Virus record (IMG/VR): IMGVR_UViG_3300017917_001272
Coordinates: 1-59,930 of that record
Strand: one strand, 5' to 3'
Source: a virus
Length of the DNA: 59,930 bases
A program made the position numbers and the translations under genes. Each line of letters begins with the position of its first letter. The first letter of the stretch is position 1. Shown piece by piece: positions 25,578 to 34,822 of the stretch. The notes below the pieces were generated by a model. That model saw nothing but the letters and a program-made list of their open reading frames with translations. It had not been told where the DNA came from and made no database searches.

Positions 25578-26705
25578 TTATGAAGTGAATACATTGTTGT
25601 CTGCGTAAGCAACTGCGTCAAGTTCTTCCCATGTGATACCGAAACGAACAAAGATGGTGTACTCAATTGTATCCTTCTTTGGCTTGTACTCACGGTTCAC
25701 AGTAATGTCGCGCTGGAAGCCCCAGACACGGTTCTGTGGGAATGTGAGATCGGCATAATCTGCTGGGTAGTAAGGAACTTCCTGAACGTCAATGCCAAGA
25801 ACACGGGTAGTACGAGCACCACCGAATGTCTGGCCACTGCCGTTAAGGTAATCCTGACGGTTTGCAGGAGTACCTGCTGGGTTACCAGCAAATGCGGCTG
25901 CAATAGCGTCAGCAAGAGTTCCGTTCTTCTCAACGATGCTAGCAAAAACGTCTGTGCCTGCGTAGAACTTTAGGCCAGACTTGATTGCACGGTACTTGCG
26001 TGGGAGAGCATAGATGATCTCCTGCATGACCATTGGTGTCCAACCAAGTGAGAGGTCAACGACTGCTTCATGAGCGTCGCCGCCTGTTGTAACCTGATTG
26101 ACGAAACCATTCATGATTCCCAAGAATGGATCGACACCACCGTTGCCATTGATAGCAAGATCCTCAAGGTCGTTACCAAAAGCGTTTGTCATTAGACGAA
26201 CAAGGTGGTCCTCAAGAGCGTTACCTTCGATATTATCTTCAAGTGCCTCTGTTGAAACCTCCCAGTCCAAACGGATCTTCTTTGTGGTAAGTTCTACCTT
26301 TGTGAATGTTGCGCCTGCGTTTGTGTACTCGCCAAGGGCTTGTGCAGCAGCACGAATAACGCGCTCTCCAACGTTGACCTTCTCAAGTTCAATGGTGTTT
26401 GCACGCATTGTAACTCTACGTCCGTCTTGGGCGAGAACTGTTGCGTCCCAAACGTAGTCGATGAAACGACGAGCCTGTTCGGGATTTAGGATACCGCCAG
26501 GGGTGCCTGATGGGTTAACGGCGTTTGGGCCTGTGGTAACACCATAGTTGGCCTCTGGAATGTTTCCGATAACACCAGCACCTGGATCGGTTACTCCACC
26601 AATATCACCAGCGGCTACAGCGCCCTGACCCTGATATAGACCTGGGTTTGGATCACCATATTCGCCAGTGCCACTGGGCTGGTTCTTTAGAATTTCTTCT
26701 GCCAT
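25578..26705 (-). CDS. Major capsid protein, HK97 fold
   Basis: A 375-residue protein encoded directly after the protease/scaffold gene. The first 65 residues are Gly/Pro/Asn-rich (GEYGDPNPGLYQGQGAVAAG) and probably flexible. From about residue 75 (LNPEQARRFIDYVWDATVLA, then MRANTIELEKVNVGERVIRA) it follows the HK97 pattern, with EVSTEALEDNIEGNALEDHL as the spine-helix region and FAGNPAGTPANRQDYLNGSG before a C-terminal strand set ending ITWEELDAVAYAD. The start is the ATG at 26705, preceded by AGGAGGTG. A separate scaffold gene is absent; the C-terminal part of the protease probably serves. The stop is followed by a strong hairpin. Confidence 0.92.
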   Translation of the reverse strand: MAEEILKNQPSGTGEYGDPNPGLYQGQGAVAAGDIGGVTDPGAGVIGNIPEANYGVTTGPNAVNPSGTPGGILNPEQARRFIDYVWDATVLAQDGRRVTMRANTIELEKVNVGERVIRAAAQALGEYTNAGATFTKVELTTKKIRLDWEVSTEALEDNIEGNALEDHLVRLMTNAFGNDLEDLAINGNGGVDPFLGIMNGFVNQVTTGGDAHEAVVDLSLGWTPMVMQEIIYALPRKYRAIKSGLKFYAGTDVFASIVEKNGTLADAIAAAFAGNPAGTPANRQDYLNGSGQTFGGARTTRVLGIDVQEVPYYPADYADLTFPQNRVWGFQRDITVNREYKPKKDTIEYTIFVRFGITWEELDAVAYADNNVFTS

Positions 26706-26734
26706 TTTGACTTTCACCTCCTGAATATTCTTTC

Positions 26735-28312
26735 TTATTTAAATAGGTCGGCATTTGTGAGGAAACGACCGCCCCATGAAGAAGTTGCCTTCTCCATTAT
26801 TACTGGTTCTTCCTGCAAGATCTCGCCAAGATCAGCAGACTTACGGAAAGCGGTGTCCTTTTCCACAGCGTCTACACGCTTTCCAAAACTATCTTTTACA
26901 TTTTCTACCTCATGAGAAATGCCAGCAACCGCCTTGTTAATGCCTTCAATCTTGGCATCAAGAGCCTTTACTGTTTCTGCAAGAGTGGAAAGTGCAGATG
27001 TGAGTGATTCGTTGATTTCGCTAATCATCTTGGTAGTAGCATTAACGTCTTCTTCGCTAACTGCGGCAGGGGTTTCGACAGCCTTGCCTACTTCCTCCTT
27101 CATGTCCTCGCCCATCTCTTCTTCAGCGCCCTCATTCTCTGCTGAATCTTCGCCTTCCTCGTTTTCTTCTTCGATTTCAATTTCAACAGCCTTTTCTGTG
27201 GTGGCTACTGTGGCATCGTTTTCAGAAACTGGGATTGCGTCTTCCAATGGAGGATTGGGCTGTTCTTCACTCATACCCTTTTCAATTTCATCTACAACAA
27301 CAATGTCTGAGTCCATCTTGCTAACCTCCTTTACCTCTGATTTACTAATCGCATTAACTTTTTCCAATGAAGAAATATTCTTAATAACGCGACGATTGGT
27401 AGGTATTATTATACCGTCATTTTGTGAATATGATTTTATAATCACAACTGGATCATCTGACTTAGCCATTACAGCAACTTCTTCAGATGAAAGTCTTGCA
27501 CCGCCTTTAAAAATAACCTGAATCACCTTACCATATTCCCCGTTGAACTTTACATAGTCGCCTTCATCAATGTTGCGCATAATTTCTGCTCTCTTTACGC
27601 TCTTGATGATTCCCTTGACAACTGAAGCCTTGTCAGAGTCGTTGCTTTCAACGAATCCGATATTGCTCATAGCCTTATCGCATTGAGGACATGCACGATT
27701 TGCATCGTATGACATTTGAATAATATCGTCGCCACGGCACCAAAAAACGTTCTCAATTGTTGCCTTTGAAAGATATCCGTCCATCTGTGTCTTTCCGTCT
27801 ACCTTCTCAATTGATACAACGTTGGCAAACTGATTTGCTGGATTATCAACGAGTGATAGTTCGCTCAACTTATATTCCTTGATGACGCGATATGCCTTAT
27901 TCATTTCATCGTCATAAACGTCTTCAGAATCGTCAATTTCCCCGCCGATTGAGAATCCTGTAAGAGTTCCATCAAGAACCTTTTCCCATGTGTCCTGAGC
28001 ACCCTTGCTTACATATGCAGAGACATAAACACCGTTATAGAACTTCTTTGTTTCTTCATCAAAATACTTATCTGGCTTAAATGAAACAACTTTGCCAACA
28101 GCAATTGGCTGATGCATTTCTCTAAGGTTGCCACGAAATGTTTCAAAAGCCTTTATGGACGCCTCTGCTGGAACTACATCACCCTGACGATCAAGGTTAT
28201 CTAATGTAGCAAATCCGTGAACCATTCTACGTTCACGATCAACTTTGCTGATTGGCATAGAAAGACGGATATGGTCGTCTTCCATAGACCAATGTGCTTT
28301 ATTTAGTTCCAT
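26735..28312 (-). CDS. Prohead protease fused to scaffold-type tail
   Basis: A 525-residue protein with several parts. Residues 15-170 match the XkdF/S78-type phage serine protease: MVHGFATLDNLDRQGDVVPA, MHQPIAVGKV with H67, TLTGFSIGGE with S121, and LSELSLVDNPAN at 149-160. Residues 190-215 hold WCRGDD and CPQC (C192, C208, C211), a small zinc-knuckle-like insert. Residues about 245-300 (DYVKFNGEYGKVIQVIFKGG) look like a KOW/SH3-type barrel. Residues about 365-420 are very acidic, and 425-480 form a coiled coil (SALSTLAETVKALDAKIEGI). Protease followed by acidic coiled coil is the known protease-scaffold fusion plan. The ATG lies 9 bases behind TATAAT; the gene stands alone before the capsid gene. 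Confidence 0.85.
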   Translation of the reverse strand: MELNKAHWSMEDDHIRLSMPISKVDRERRMVHGFATLDNLDRQGDVVPAEASIKAFETFRGNLREMHQPIAVGKVVSFKPDKYFDEETKKFYNGVYVSAYVSKGAQDTWEKVLDGTLTGFSIGGEIDDSEDVYDDEMNKAYRVIKEYKLSELSLVDNPANQFANVVSIEKVDGKTQMDGYLSKATIENVFWCRGDDIIQMSYDANRACPQCDKAMSNIGFVESNDSDKASVVKGIIKSVKRAEIMRNIDEGDYVKFNGEYGKVIQVIFKGGARLSSEEVAVMAKSDDPVVIIKSYSQNDGIIIPTNRRVIKNISSLEKVNAISKSEVKEVSKMDSDIVVVDEIEKGMSEEQPNPPLEDAIPVSENDATVATTEKAVEIEIEEENEEGEDSAENEGAEEEMGEDMKEEVGKAVETPAAVSEEDVNATTKMISEINESLTSALSTLAETVKALDAKIEGINKAVAGISHEVENVKDSFGKRVDAVEKDTAFRKSADLGEILQEEPVIMEKATSSWGGRFLTNADLFK

Positions 28313-28321
28313 ATCAGTTCC

Positions 28322-28327
28322 ATTATA
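28322..28327 (-). promoter_or_regulatory. -10 box before protease/scaffold gene
   Basis: TATAAT on the minus strand, 9 bases before the ATG at 28312, preceded by an overlapping TATAGT. The leader can be at most two or three bases. Confidence 0.5.
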
Positions 28328-28350
28328 CTATAATTTTTATTACAATTGTA

Positions 28351-30024
28351 TTACGATGTTTTTGGTCCTGCACCCTTTGGATTTCTTGGTGTTATAGCAC
28401 CAGCACCATCTGACTGATTGTTAGATCTTTCTGTATCTCTTTCTCTGTTCTGTGCAAGATTTGCTCTTGCATCAGCAGCCTGACGAGCATTAAGTTGCAG
28501 CGGCTGATCTCCACCCATTCTATGTGGAAGACCAATCTTTTCTCTTGCTTCATCTGGAACCATGATTTGATTTTTAACGTAACGCTCAAGAATCTGAGAT
28601 TCAGCAATTTCATCAGTAAGAGAAACCTGATTGAATACAAGTTCAACAACGTCTGTCTTTTCTCTGATAATCTTATTTACTGCTTTTGCTACATATTCTT
28701 GCAATGGCTTCGCTACTTGATCTCGGAATGTGCGATCTTGTGTCATTGCGGCAGAAAGATTCGCATCTATGCCGCCTAACTTTGATAGAGGAACTTGATG
28801 TGCCATAAGAATATCATCACGATTTCTTTGGCGATACTTATCAAATGATCCCTCTTGTACACCGTTTTCAATTGGATGCATTTCAAATTCAATTTTGCTT
28901 CCCTCTGCATCACCAGGAAGTGGGATATAAAGAGTACGATGTGACTGACCCTTAAGGCCTGTTTGGAAGAATCGGAATAATTTGTCTTCTGCTTCTGGGG
29001 TTAACTTGGCACCCTTGACAGTAATGATGTAACGAGGCACAGCCTTATTCTCAAAATAATCAATATTGTATTGCTGTGCCATTTGGTCGCCGCGCAAAGA
29101 GGTCATGGCAGCAACAATATCTGGAACACCGTAGAATGTGTTGAGTGGAGAATATTCCTTTAGATGAATTACCTCATTTGGGCGAGGATCGCTTGTTACT
29201 GGATTTGGATTCTTTCCACCAAAGTTGCGGAAATATGTAACAGTTCCAGCAATAATTTGAATATATCCATCATGTAATCTACGGACTCTCATAGTTGTTG
29301 ATGGAATGTGACCAATGTAACCAATTTCTCCAGTTACCGTTCGTCCAATTTCAATGTAACCGTTGCCTGTTGCCTGCATATCTGTGACAACTTTTTCAAG
29401 AATCTTAGTCAAACTCTCATCGTCATTACAAGAATCAAGCCAGGCGGCGAGTTCCATCTTTAGGCGTTCAATTCTTTTCTTTGCGGCATCTCTTCTTTTA
29501 TCATCATCAATTGCAGCCAACTTCATCATTGTTGCAGTTGTAATTTCAAACTTGTGTCCTAAGCCAACGGTATTTGAAACCTTTGTATCAATTGCGGCAT
29601 GATTAGCAAAAGAAGTGTCATAAAAAGCAGAAAGTTCATAAAGATTGTAGGGTGGGGTAATGAGATCAAAGATTCCGTATCCATTGCGATAAACCTGACC
29701 AGGATTGATTCTCTTTGAGCCAACTGTTTTGTCTTCGTTTTGTCCAATTGCCATTGCCTCTGAAAGGTAGCGACGAGAAATTTGTCCATCAGGATCTCTT
29801 GGAACTTGATTTACGTTTAGCCCATATCCGCCTGTACTTGAGGTAGTCATTCCAGGTGGTGGCGCAGCCTTTGCCATGCGAGAAACCCTGCGCTTAAAAT
29901 TCTTTTCTAATCCATTAAGAGATATAAGTTCGTCCCAATTCTTGGTAAATGGGTCCATGTTGGCATACTCATTTTCAATAATTTGAGTTGCCATCTTTGC
30001 ATCAATAAGAAATTCCTGACTCAT
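28351..30024 (-). CDS. Portal protein, 557 aa
   Basis: A 557-residue protein of the PBSX-type portal class. Recognisable segments are EVIHLKEYSPLNTFYGVPDI, then SLRGDQMAQQYNIDYFENKA, VPRYIITVKGAKLTPEAEDK, and QRNRDDILMAHQVPLSKLGG. These match the portal pattern 'fyG.pdi.aa...l..d..a..yn..ff.n.a.P.yil...g' and 'r..v..aH.vPp..lg'. It forms the dodecameric ring for DNA entry and exit. The start overlaps the upstream stop as TAATG with GGAG. The C-terminal 60 residues are charged and probably disordered. A terminase gene is not next to it. Confidence 0.93.
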   Translation of the reverse strand: MSQEFLIDAKMATQIIENEYANMDPFTKNWDELISLNGLEKNFKRRVSRMAKAAPPPGMTTSSTGGYGLNVNQVPRDPDGQISRRYLSEAMAIGQNEDKTVGSKRINPGQVYRNGYGIFDLITPPYNLYELSAFYDTSFANHAAIDTKVSNTVGLGHKFEITTATMMKLAAIDDDKRRDAAKKRIERLKMELAAWLDSCNDDESLTKILEKVVTDMQATGNGYIEIGRTVTGEIGYIGHIPSTTMRVRRLHDGYIQIIAGTVTYFRNFGGKNPNPVTSDPRPNEVIHLKEYSPLNTFYGVPDIVAAMTSLRGDQMAQQYNIDYFENKAVPRYIITVKGAKLTPEAEDKLFRFFQTGLKGQSHRTLYIPLPGDAEGSKIEFEMHPIENGVQEGSFDKYRQRNRDDILMAHQVPLSKLGGIDANLSAAMTQDRTFRDQVAKPLQEYVAKAVNKIIREKTDVVELVFNQVSLTDEIAESQILERYVKNQIMVPDEAREKIGLPHRMGGDQPLQLNARQAADARANLAQNRERDTERSNNQSDGAGAITPRNPKGAGPKTS

Positions 30025-30416
30025 TATTCTGCATCTCCATAAAGTTCAAGTGACTTCTTCGCTGCCGCTACCGCACCAATATCATTGAGTGAGGGGATAA
30101 GACCTTCCTTAAGCCTATCTACCTGCTCTTCATATTCTTCATCAGTTGCACGATTAACACCAGCGTAGAACCATGGCTGACCCTCTGGGTATCCATAGTG
30201 TGCCGCTGCTTGACGCAACTTTGCCATTTGACCAATATCACCCTTAACAGACGGAATATTAAGCATTCTTCCTTCTCCATCTTTTAATAAGTGGCCATCT
30301 GGCAGTTGCCAAAAATATAGCCCCCACTCATATCCAAAATGCTTTCTTTGTGCATCACCCGTATTTACAACTGATACCTTACTCTTTCCAAGAGTTGGCT
30401 TTTTACGATTACTCAT
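30024..30416 (-). CDS. Hypothetical head-cluster protein, 130 aa
   Basis: A 130-residue protein from the second ATG (30416), which lies 7 bases behind TACAAT; the first ATG (30422) is only one base from that box and cannot be used from a leaderless mRNA. The sequence has WGLYFWQLPDGHLLKDGEGR, then LNIPSVKGDIGQMAKLRQAA and YGYPEGQPWFYAGVNRATDE. The 'G.YfWqlpdG.ll.D..grvLnips..gD...m.kL...a..yG.peG.pwf..G.r..td.eye.q' plan is one I associate with actinophage genes between terminase and portal. Function unknown; coupled to the portal gene by TAATG. Confidence 0.7.
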   Translation of the reverse strand: MSNRKKPTLGKSKVSVVNTGDAQRKHFGYEWGLYFWQLPDGHLLKDGEGRMLNIPSVKGDIGQMAKLRQAAAHYGYPEGQPWFYAGVNRATDEEYEEQVDRLKEGLIPSLNDIGAVAAAKKSLELYGDAE

Positions 30417-30423
30417 AACCATT

Positions 30424-30429
30424 ATTGTA
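30424..30429 (-). promoter_or_regulatory. -10 box, leaderless start of 130-aa gene
   Basis: TACAAT on the minus strand, ending 7 bases before the ATG at 30416. It decides the start between two nearby ATGs. Confidence 0.5.
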
Positions 30430-30434
30430 CCAGA

Positions 30435-33400
30435 TTATGCTGGTTTGCCTGAATATAGTGACCATGAAACGCCAGAAAGGATGTTTGTTTCTTTGTGTGC
30501 TAACTGCAACCCATAGTCATCATCAATAACATTGATGTTTGTTCCAGTATATGTTTCGTAAATTGAACTTGGTGTAAAGAGATATTCATTGTACTTTCCG
30601 ACTACATACACATATTGCCAAGTTTGGCTACTTGATAGCCAATATGCCCAAACTTGGGGTGGAGGAGACAATGGATCATCTGCATAATTAACAATTGTGT
30701 TCCATGTTCTTGTTGTAATATTTGTCTTTGTTCCAAGACCTTCTGAAAGGTAGTATGAAACGTTGTTAAATACAAATCCTCCCAAGAATTCAATATTTCC
30801 CTCGCTATATTCGCTAAAGTCTAATTCTGTATCAAATAGTATGGCTATAGTATTCCATTCATTATTTCTGATGACTGGACTCTTTACATACCTACCATTT
30901 TGATAGAACGATACGCCACCAATTTCCTCGTATTGCTCTCCAGTTTCTGTATTGACTGATGCCGCTGTTACATTAATGGTTAAGGTGGCGCTAGCACTAG
31001 AAGATGCGGCGTCCCATGTATCAGCAAAAACACTAGTTGATGAATCTCCTCCATCTACCACAATTGATGGATTTTTGCTATACGCCTTAACAATTGTCTC
31101 AAACTCTGTTTTTTCTAGAATAAATGAAATAATTCCATTTGCATGTTTGACTTCTACAATTGGTATTTGATCAATAACGTCAGGGAATTTTGCCAATAAG
31201 TCAAACTTTATTGCTCCTACCCTAAAATCAAACGACGCATTTTTATTTACTGGAATTTGAATCTTATATTCATTTAATGTAGGTGCATTGTTAAGAAGTT
31301 TTGGATTTACAATTTGGAATCCAGACTTTGCTGTTGAATAAACATATGGCGTGCCAGCCTTGTAAATAAAGTATGGGTTTTTATCTTTATAGTCTATTTC
31401 TCCAAAAATATCAATTTGTGGATAAATTTTTGTACCGTATTTGGTTCCAATATAATTTCTTTGTTCTTCAAAATTATTTGTTGATGTGTAATTAAGATTT
31501 TTTGAAGTAATTTCAAAACTTTTAATTTTTAGTGGATTCTTTAAAATTGATCTCTGATTAATTTGTAGTGTTACTACCATTGCATAATTTCTAAAGTCTT
31601 GTGATTTTGGTGGATAGACGATCACATTATCAGTAAATGGGAATTTTGTTCTATATGCCTTATCTGGAATTGATGGTGTATTTACTGAATCTGCATCAAT
31701 AACAAAGTCTTCTGCTAAATATTGGATATATTCGAAATCATCAATTGGTGTATTTTCTTCTGCATCTAACGGCTGGAATGTTAAAAATCCTTGCAGCGAT
31801 GAGCCAGAAACGTTGATTGGAACTTCGAATGAGTTTCTTTTCTTTAGATTAAGATAATTTACATAAACACTATCCTTAAGATCTTGATAGTCTTGACCAA
31901 TAAACTCATCATTTAATTCATTGTAATACCACTCAACTGATGATACTGACGGAACATAGCCTAAGTTGATTTGCAAAAAGTCTAGATCATAAATCTGCTC
32001 TCCATTAGCATCTTTGACAAAAGAAGCAAAATATGTTAATGGAAAATATTCTTCCCATTCTGATGCAACAGATATGTCTAAGAACATTTTTCCGTACTCA
32101 TACTCTGGGATAAGTGTATAACTGGCAAATCTATCAAGAATGAAAATATAATCATCCTTATTAGCAATACCGTTTGCAAGAAAATAATCAGAAACTCCAG
32201 CATAATTGTTTTGATTACAGAAACCTACTTGATATATTTTCCCCTCAAACGTATCTTCTCCATTTCCACCGACATACAACTGAACAGAAGATGGTGATGA
32301 AAAGAATTGTGCTACATCATATCCAAATTCTATACCTGCTAATTCAAAATTAATTCCCACTAAATTTTCCATGCCAATGGTTACGCTTGATGAATAAAAA
32401 ACATTATCGTTAAGAGCATAGTTTATGGTGTCTCCATAAACATATATATCTAAACTACTTTGATCTTTTGAAAAACTCATCAAAGTTCTTTTTTGATCAA
32501 TATCTTTTTCTATTTCAAATATTCCATAAACTGCTGCCATTGCATCATTCAGAATATTTAATGTTGGAAAGTTTAAAAAGTATTGGTCATTGTAGTTAAG
32601 GCCATCTGGATTCCAAAATGAAACTGTTGATGGTGATAGATTTGCTGTTCCCGTCCAACCATAATCTATTGCCTTTATTGTTGGGTCTATATATCCGCCA
32701 TCAAAATATGCATTAACAGATGCTGACTGCTCAAAAAGCATGGCATCTAAATAATGAATTTCATTTATACTTGCTGATGAAATTTTTACATAAACTCTTG
32801 CCTTAACTGCATTTGATGGTGATGTTGCAACTATTGATGATCTAGTCCAAGCGGTGCTGCTATTCGTTACTGCTGTTCCAGAGGAGGCTGAGATTGATGC
32901 ATTTAAGTCATCAAACCATTCAATATTGGCATCTACTTGTCTTGTAGTTGATTGTGCCAAAGAGTATGCCGAGAAGCAGTATTCTGTATTTGGAAGGATA
33001 TTAATATAGGAAGAGGCGGTTCCATTTCCTTGATATACCACAATGTCTCCAGCACCAGATGCGCTAGCAGATAAAGATGCTGTTCCAATATATTTTTTTG
33101 CAGTAGTTCTTCCAATAGTTGCTGAAGCAGATCCGCCGCCGAGCCAGTCAGCAGCATTTAACTCAAAGGATGGGTTGTTTATAAGATTTTCTCTTGTTCC
33201 TTGGTTTGGCCTAAAGGTGATAAAGTTTGGATGATTTCTTTCTGGATATTCCGCAAAGTTAATAATTCTATTTGCCTCATACCACTCTCCAAGATCTCTT
33301 CCTCCGATATTAATAGTTGGCAACTGATAGTTTGGAACTGATAAATAGTCTTTAGTCGCATTAAGATTATTAAAGTAACCCGCGTCCCATCTAGCAATAT

Positions 33401-34760
33401 CTGGATAAATAATATTTGATGAATATTCGGCGGTAGGGAAGTCAGCGACAACTGATGTTCCTTGAAACTGATTGTCTACTGACTGAATTGCTGGCGATCC
33501 TTCTCCATAAACGAATCTTTTTTTAGCAACGATTGTTGGCAAAACGTATGGAAATATTGAAATACAATCTACATTAAAAAGACTAAAATCAGAATATGAA
33601 TATACTCCCCACCAATCTCTTGCATCTGGAAGATCTATTGAAGATCTATTAAAACTAATATCAATTACTTCTTCTCCGTTAAGAATAACGGTAATGTTGT
33701 TCTCTTTCATTACGACATGCACCAGCATTGGTCTATACCATTCAGAAACGCAATGAGATCCTATTTGATCACCAACAACTAATGTGAGAAAACCTTCTTT
33801 TACATATAGCCCATCATTGCTGTCTAGTGGCCCAACAATTCTTTGTGCATTAGTGGTGGTTGGATCAATTTTCATCCACATTTCAAATGTATATTTTTTA
33901 TTTCTTCCTTTTTCATGCAACATCCCCTTGCCAGGAAAAACAAAAGACGGAACATCTGTTCCAGAAGGATAGATTTTTGTTGACTGTTTTGTACCATAAA
34001 TAATTGGCGCTCCGTCATTTTTAGCAAGTAATTGATTATTTTTTACTAAGTAATAGCCAGCATTTGATAGAATTCCATACTGATCTGCTGCAATTCCAGT
34101 AATTCCAGTAAGATTCAACTCTTCTGGAATCTCAATGTCATTGCTTCCTAAGTTTTCATAACAAGTTGCCTCTGATCCCTGCGCAACAGAAAGTCCATTC
34201 ATAATAAATGTTCTTGATGATGCGTCACCGCCTGAACTATCTTTCATATTAATTTGAATAAATATTTTTACATCGCTAACCAAGTCCTGTGGAATCATGT
34301 AGGTATTATTAAAATTCATCCATGATGCGAACTGTGGTGCTGGGATTTGCTCAGATATGACTTCTTTTATATTTGAAAAGTCATCAACATATCTATATCC
34401 AACCTTTATCCAATTAATAAAGTCTGGTTTTTGATATAAGAAAAAGTTTACACAAAATGTTTGATCGCTTGGAATTTTTTGCGTAATATCAAAAAGTGAT
34501 GGGCTTTCAACTTCTATAAGATTTGGAGCAGGCGTAGTGCCTACAATTGAGGAATATATTGTGTCAGATATTGGTGATTCTGGAACATTTGAAAGATCTG
34601 GATTATCGTTTGCAGTACAATTTGTTTTTGTCCAATTAGAGAAAAGCCTATCATTATCATCTATGAGAGATAAAAAGAAAACATCTTCATCTAGTGGCCA
34701 AAGTGATATTGGATGTTCTGCAAAAACTTTATTTGCATACTGATTTCCAGATATTGGCAT
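30435..34760 (-). CDS. Large glycan-binding-type virion protein, 1441 aa
   Basis: A 1441-residue protein with several sandwich domains. The N-terminus (ANKVFAEHPISLWPLDEDVF) is a 'hp...W.LDe' opening seen in large actinophage virion proteins. Residues about 285-360 read as a laminin-G/concanavalin domain (KYTFEMWMKIDPTTTNAQRI, TVILNGEEVIDISF). Residues about 520-690 match a CBM4/9-type carbohydrate-binding module: NPSFELNAADWLGG, STTRQVDANIEWFDD and EIHYLDAMLFEQ. The C-terminal part is beta-rich. It is transcribed from a leaderless promoter behind the terminator of the reductase gene and lies just before the portal cluster, where a terminase is usually found. A head or neck fibre binding host glycans is the best hypothesis. 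Confidence 0.75.
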   Translation of the reverse strand: MPISGNQYANKVFAEHPISLWPLDEDVFFLSLIDDNDRLFSNWTKTNCTANDNPDLSNVPESPISDTIYSSIVGTTPAPNLIEVESPSLFDITQKIPSDQTFCVNFFLYQKPDFINWIKVGYRYVDDFSNIKEVISEQIPAPQFASWMNFNNTYMIPQDLVSDVKIFIQINMKDSSGGDASSRTFIMNGLSVAQGSEATCYENLGSNDIEIPEELNLTGITGIAADQYGILSNAGYYLVKNNQLLAKNDGAPIIYGTKQSTKIYPSGTDVPSFVFPGKGMLHEKGRNKKYTFEMWMKIDPTTTNAQRIVGPLDSNDGLYVKEGFLTLVVGDQIGSHCVSEWYRPMLVHVVMKENNITVILNGEEVIDISFNRSSIDLPDARDWWGVYSYSDFSLFNVDCISIFPYVLPTIVAKKRFVYGEGSPAIQSVDNQFQGTSVVADFPTAEYSSNIIYPDIARWDAGYFNNLNATKDYLSVPNYQLPTINIGGRDLGEWYEANRIINFAEYPERNHPNFITFRPNQGTRENLINNPSFELNAADWLGGGSASATIGRTTAKKYIGTASLSASASGAGDIVVYQGNGTASSYINILPNTEYCFSAYSLAQSTTRQVDANIEWFDDLNASISASSGTAVTNSSTAWTRSSIVATSPSNAVKARVYVKISSASINEIHYLDAMLFEQSASVNAYFDGGYIDPTIKAIDYGWTGTANLSPSTVSFWNPDGLNYNDQYFLNFPTLNILNDAMAAVYGIFEIEKDIDQKRTLMSFSKDQSSLDIYVYGDTINYALNDNVFYSSSVTIGMENLVGINFELAGIEFGYDVAQFFSSPSSVQLYVGGNGEDTFEGKIYQVGFCNQNNYAGVSDYFLANGIANKDDYIFILDRFASYTLIPEYEYGKMFLDISVASEWEEYFPLTYFASFVKDANGEQIYDLDFLQINLGYVPSVSSVEWYYNELNDEFIGQDYQDLKDSVYVNYLNLKKRNSFEVPINVSGSSLQGFLTFQPLDAEENTPIDDFEYIQYLAEDFVIDADSVNTPSIPDKAYRTKFPFTDNVIVYPPKSQDFRNYAMVVTLQINQRSILKNPLKIKSFEITSKNLNYTSTNNFEEQRNYIGTKYGTKIYPQIDIFGEIDYKDKNPYFIYKAGTPYVYSTAKSGFQIVNPKLLNNAPTLNEYKIQIPVNKNASFDFRVGAIKFDLLAKFPDVIDQIPIVEVKHANGIISFILEKTEFETIVKAYSKNPSIVVDGGDSSTSVFADTWDAASSSASATLTINVTAASVNTETGEQYEEIGGVSFYQNGRYVKSPVIRNNEWNTIAILFDTELDFSEYSEGNIEFLGGFVFNNVSYYLSEGLGTKTNITTRTWNTIVNYADDPLSPPPQVWAYWLSSSQTWQYVYVVGKYNEYLFTPSSIYETYTGTNINVIDDDYGLQLAHKETNILSGVSWSLYSGKPA

Positions 34761-34766
34761 GTTCTT

Positions 34767-34772
34767 ATTATA
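34767..34772 (-). promoter_or_regulatory. Extended -10 box, leaderless start of 1441-aa gene
   Basis: TGCTATAAT on the minus strand, ending exactly 6 bases before the ATG at 34760, directly behind the hairpin at 34780-34806. Confidence 0.68.
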
Positions 34773-34779
34773 GCAAGGA

Positions 34780-34806
34780 CGGGGCAGCCCTCAACCGACT
34801 GCCCCG
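34780..34806 (-). terminator. GC-rich hairpin after ribonucleotide reductase
   Basis: Arms CGGGGCAG / CTGCCCCG around an 11-base loop, 17 bases beyond the reductase stop. There is no long U-run, but a promoter follows at once, so it marks a transcription-unit border. Confidence 0.65.
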
Positions 34807-34822
34807 CCCATGTACCAACCTA

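Noticed and set aside
25061-25588. 175-residue plus-strand frame
   Set aside because: It is the shadow of the Lys/Ala-rich head gene and would cross the capsid hairpin.
26919-27521. 200-residue plus-strand open frame
   Set aside because: It is antisense to the acidic, repetitive scaffold region; composition explains the long open frame.
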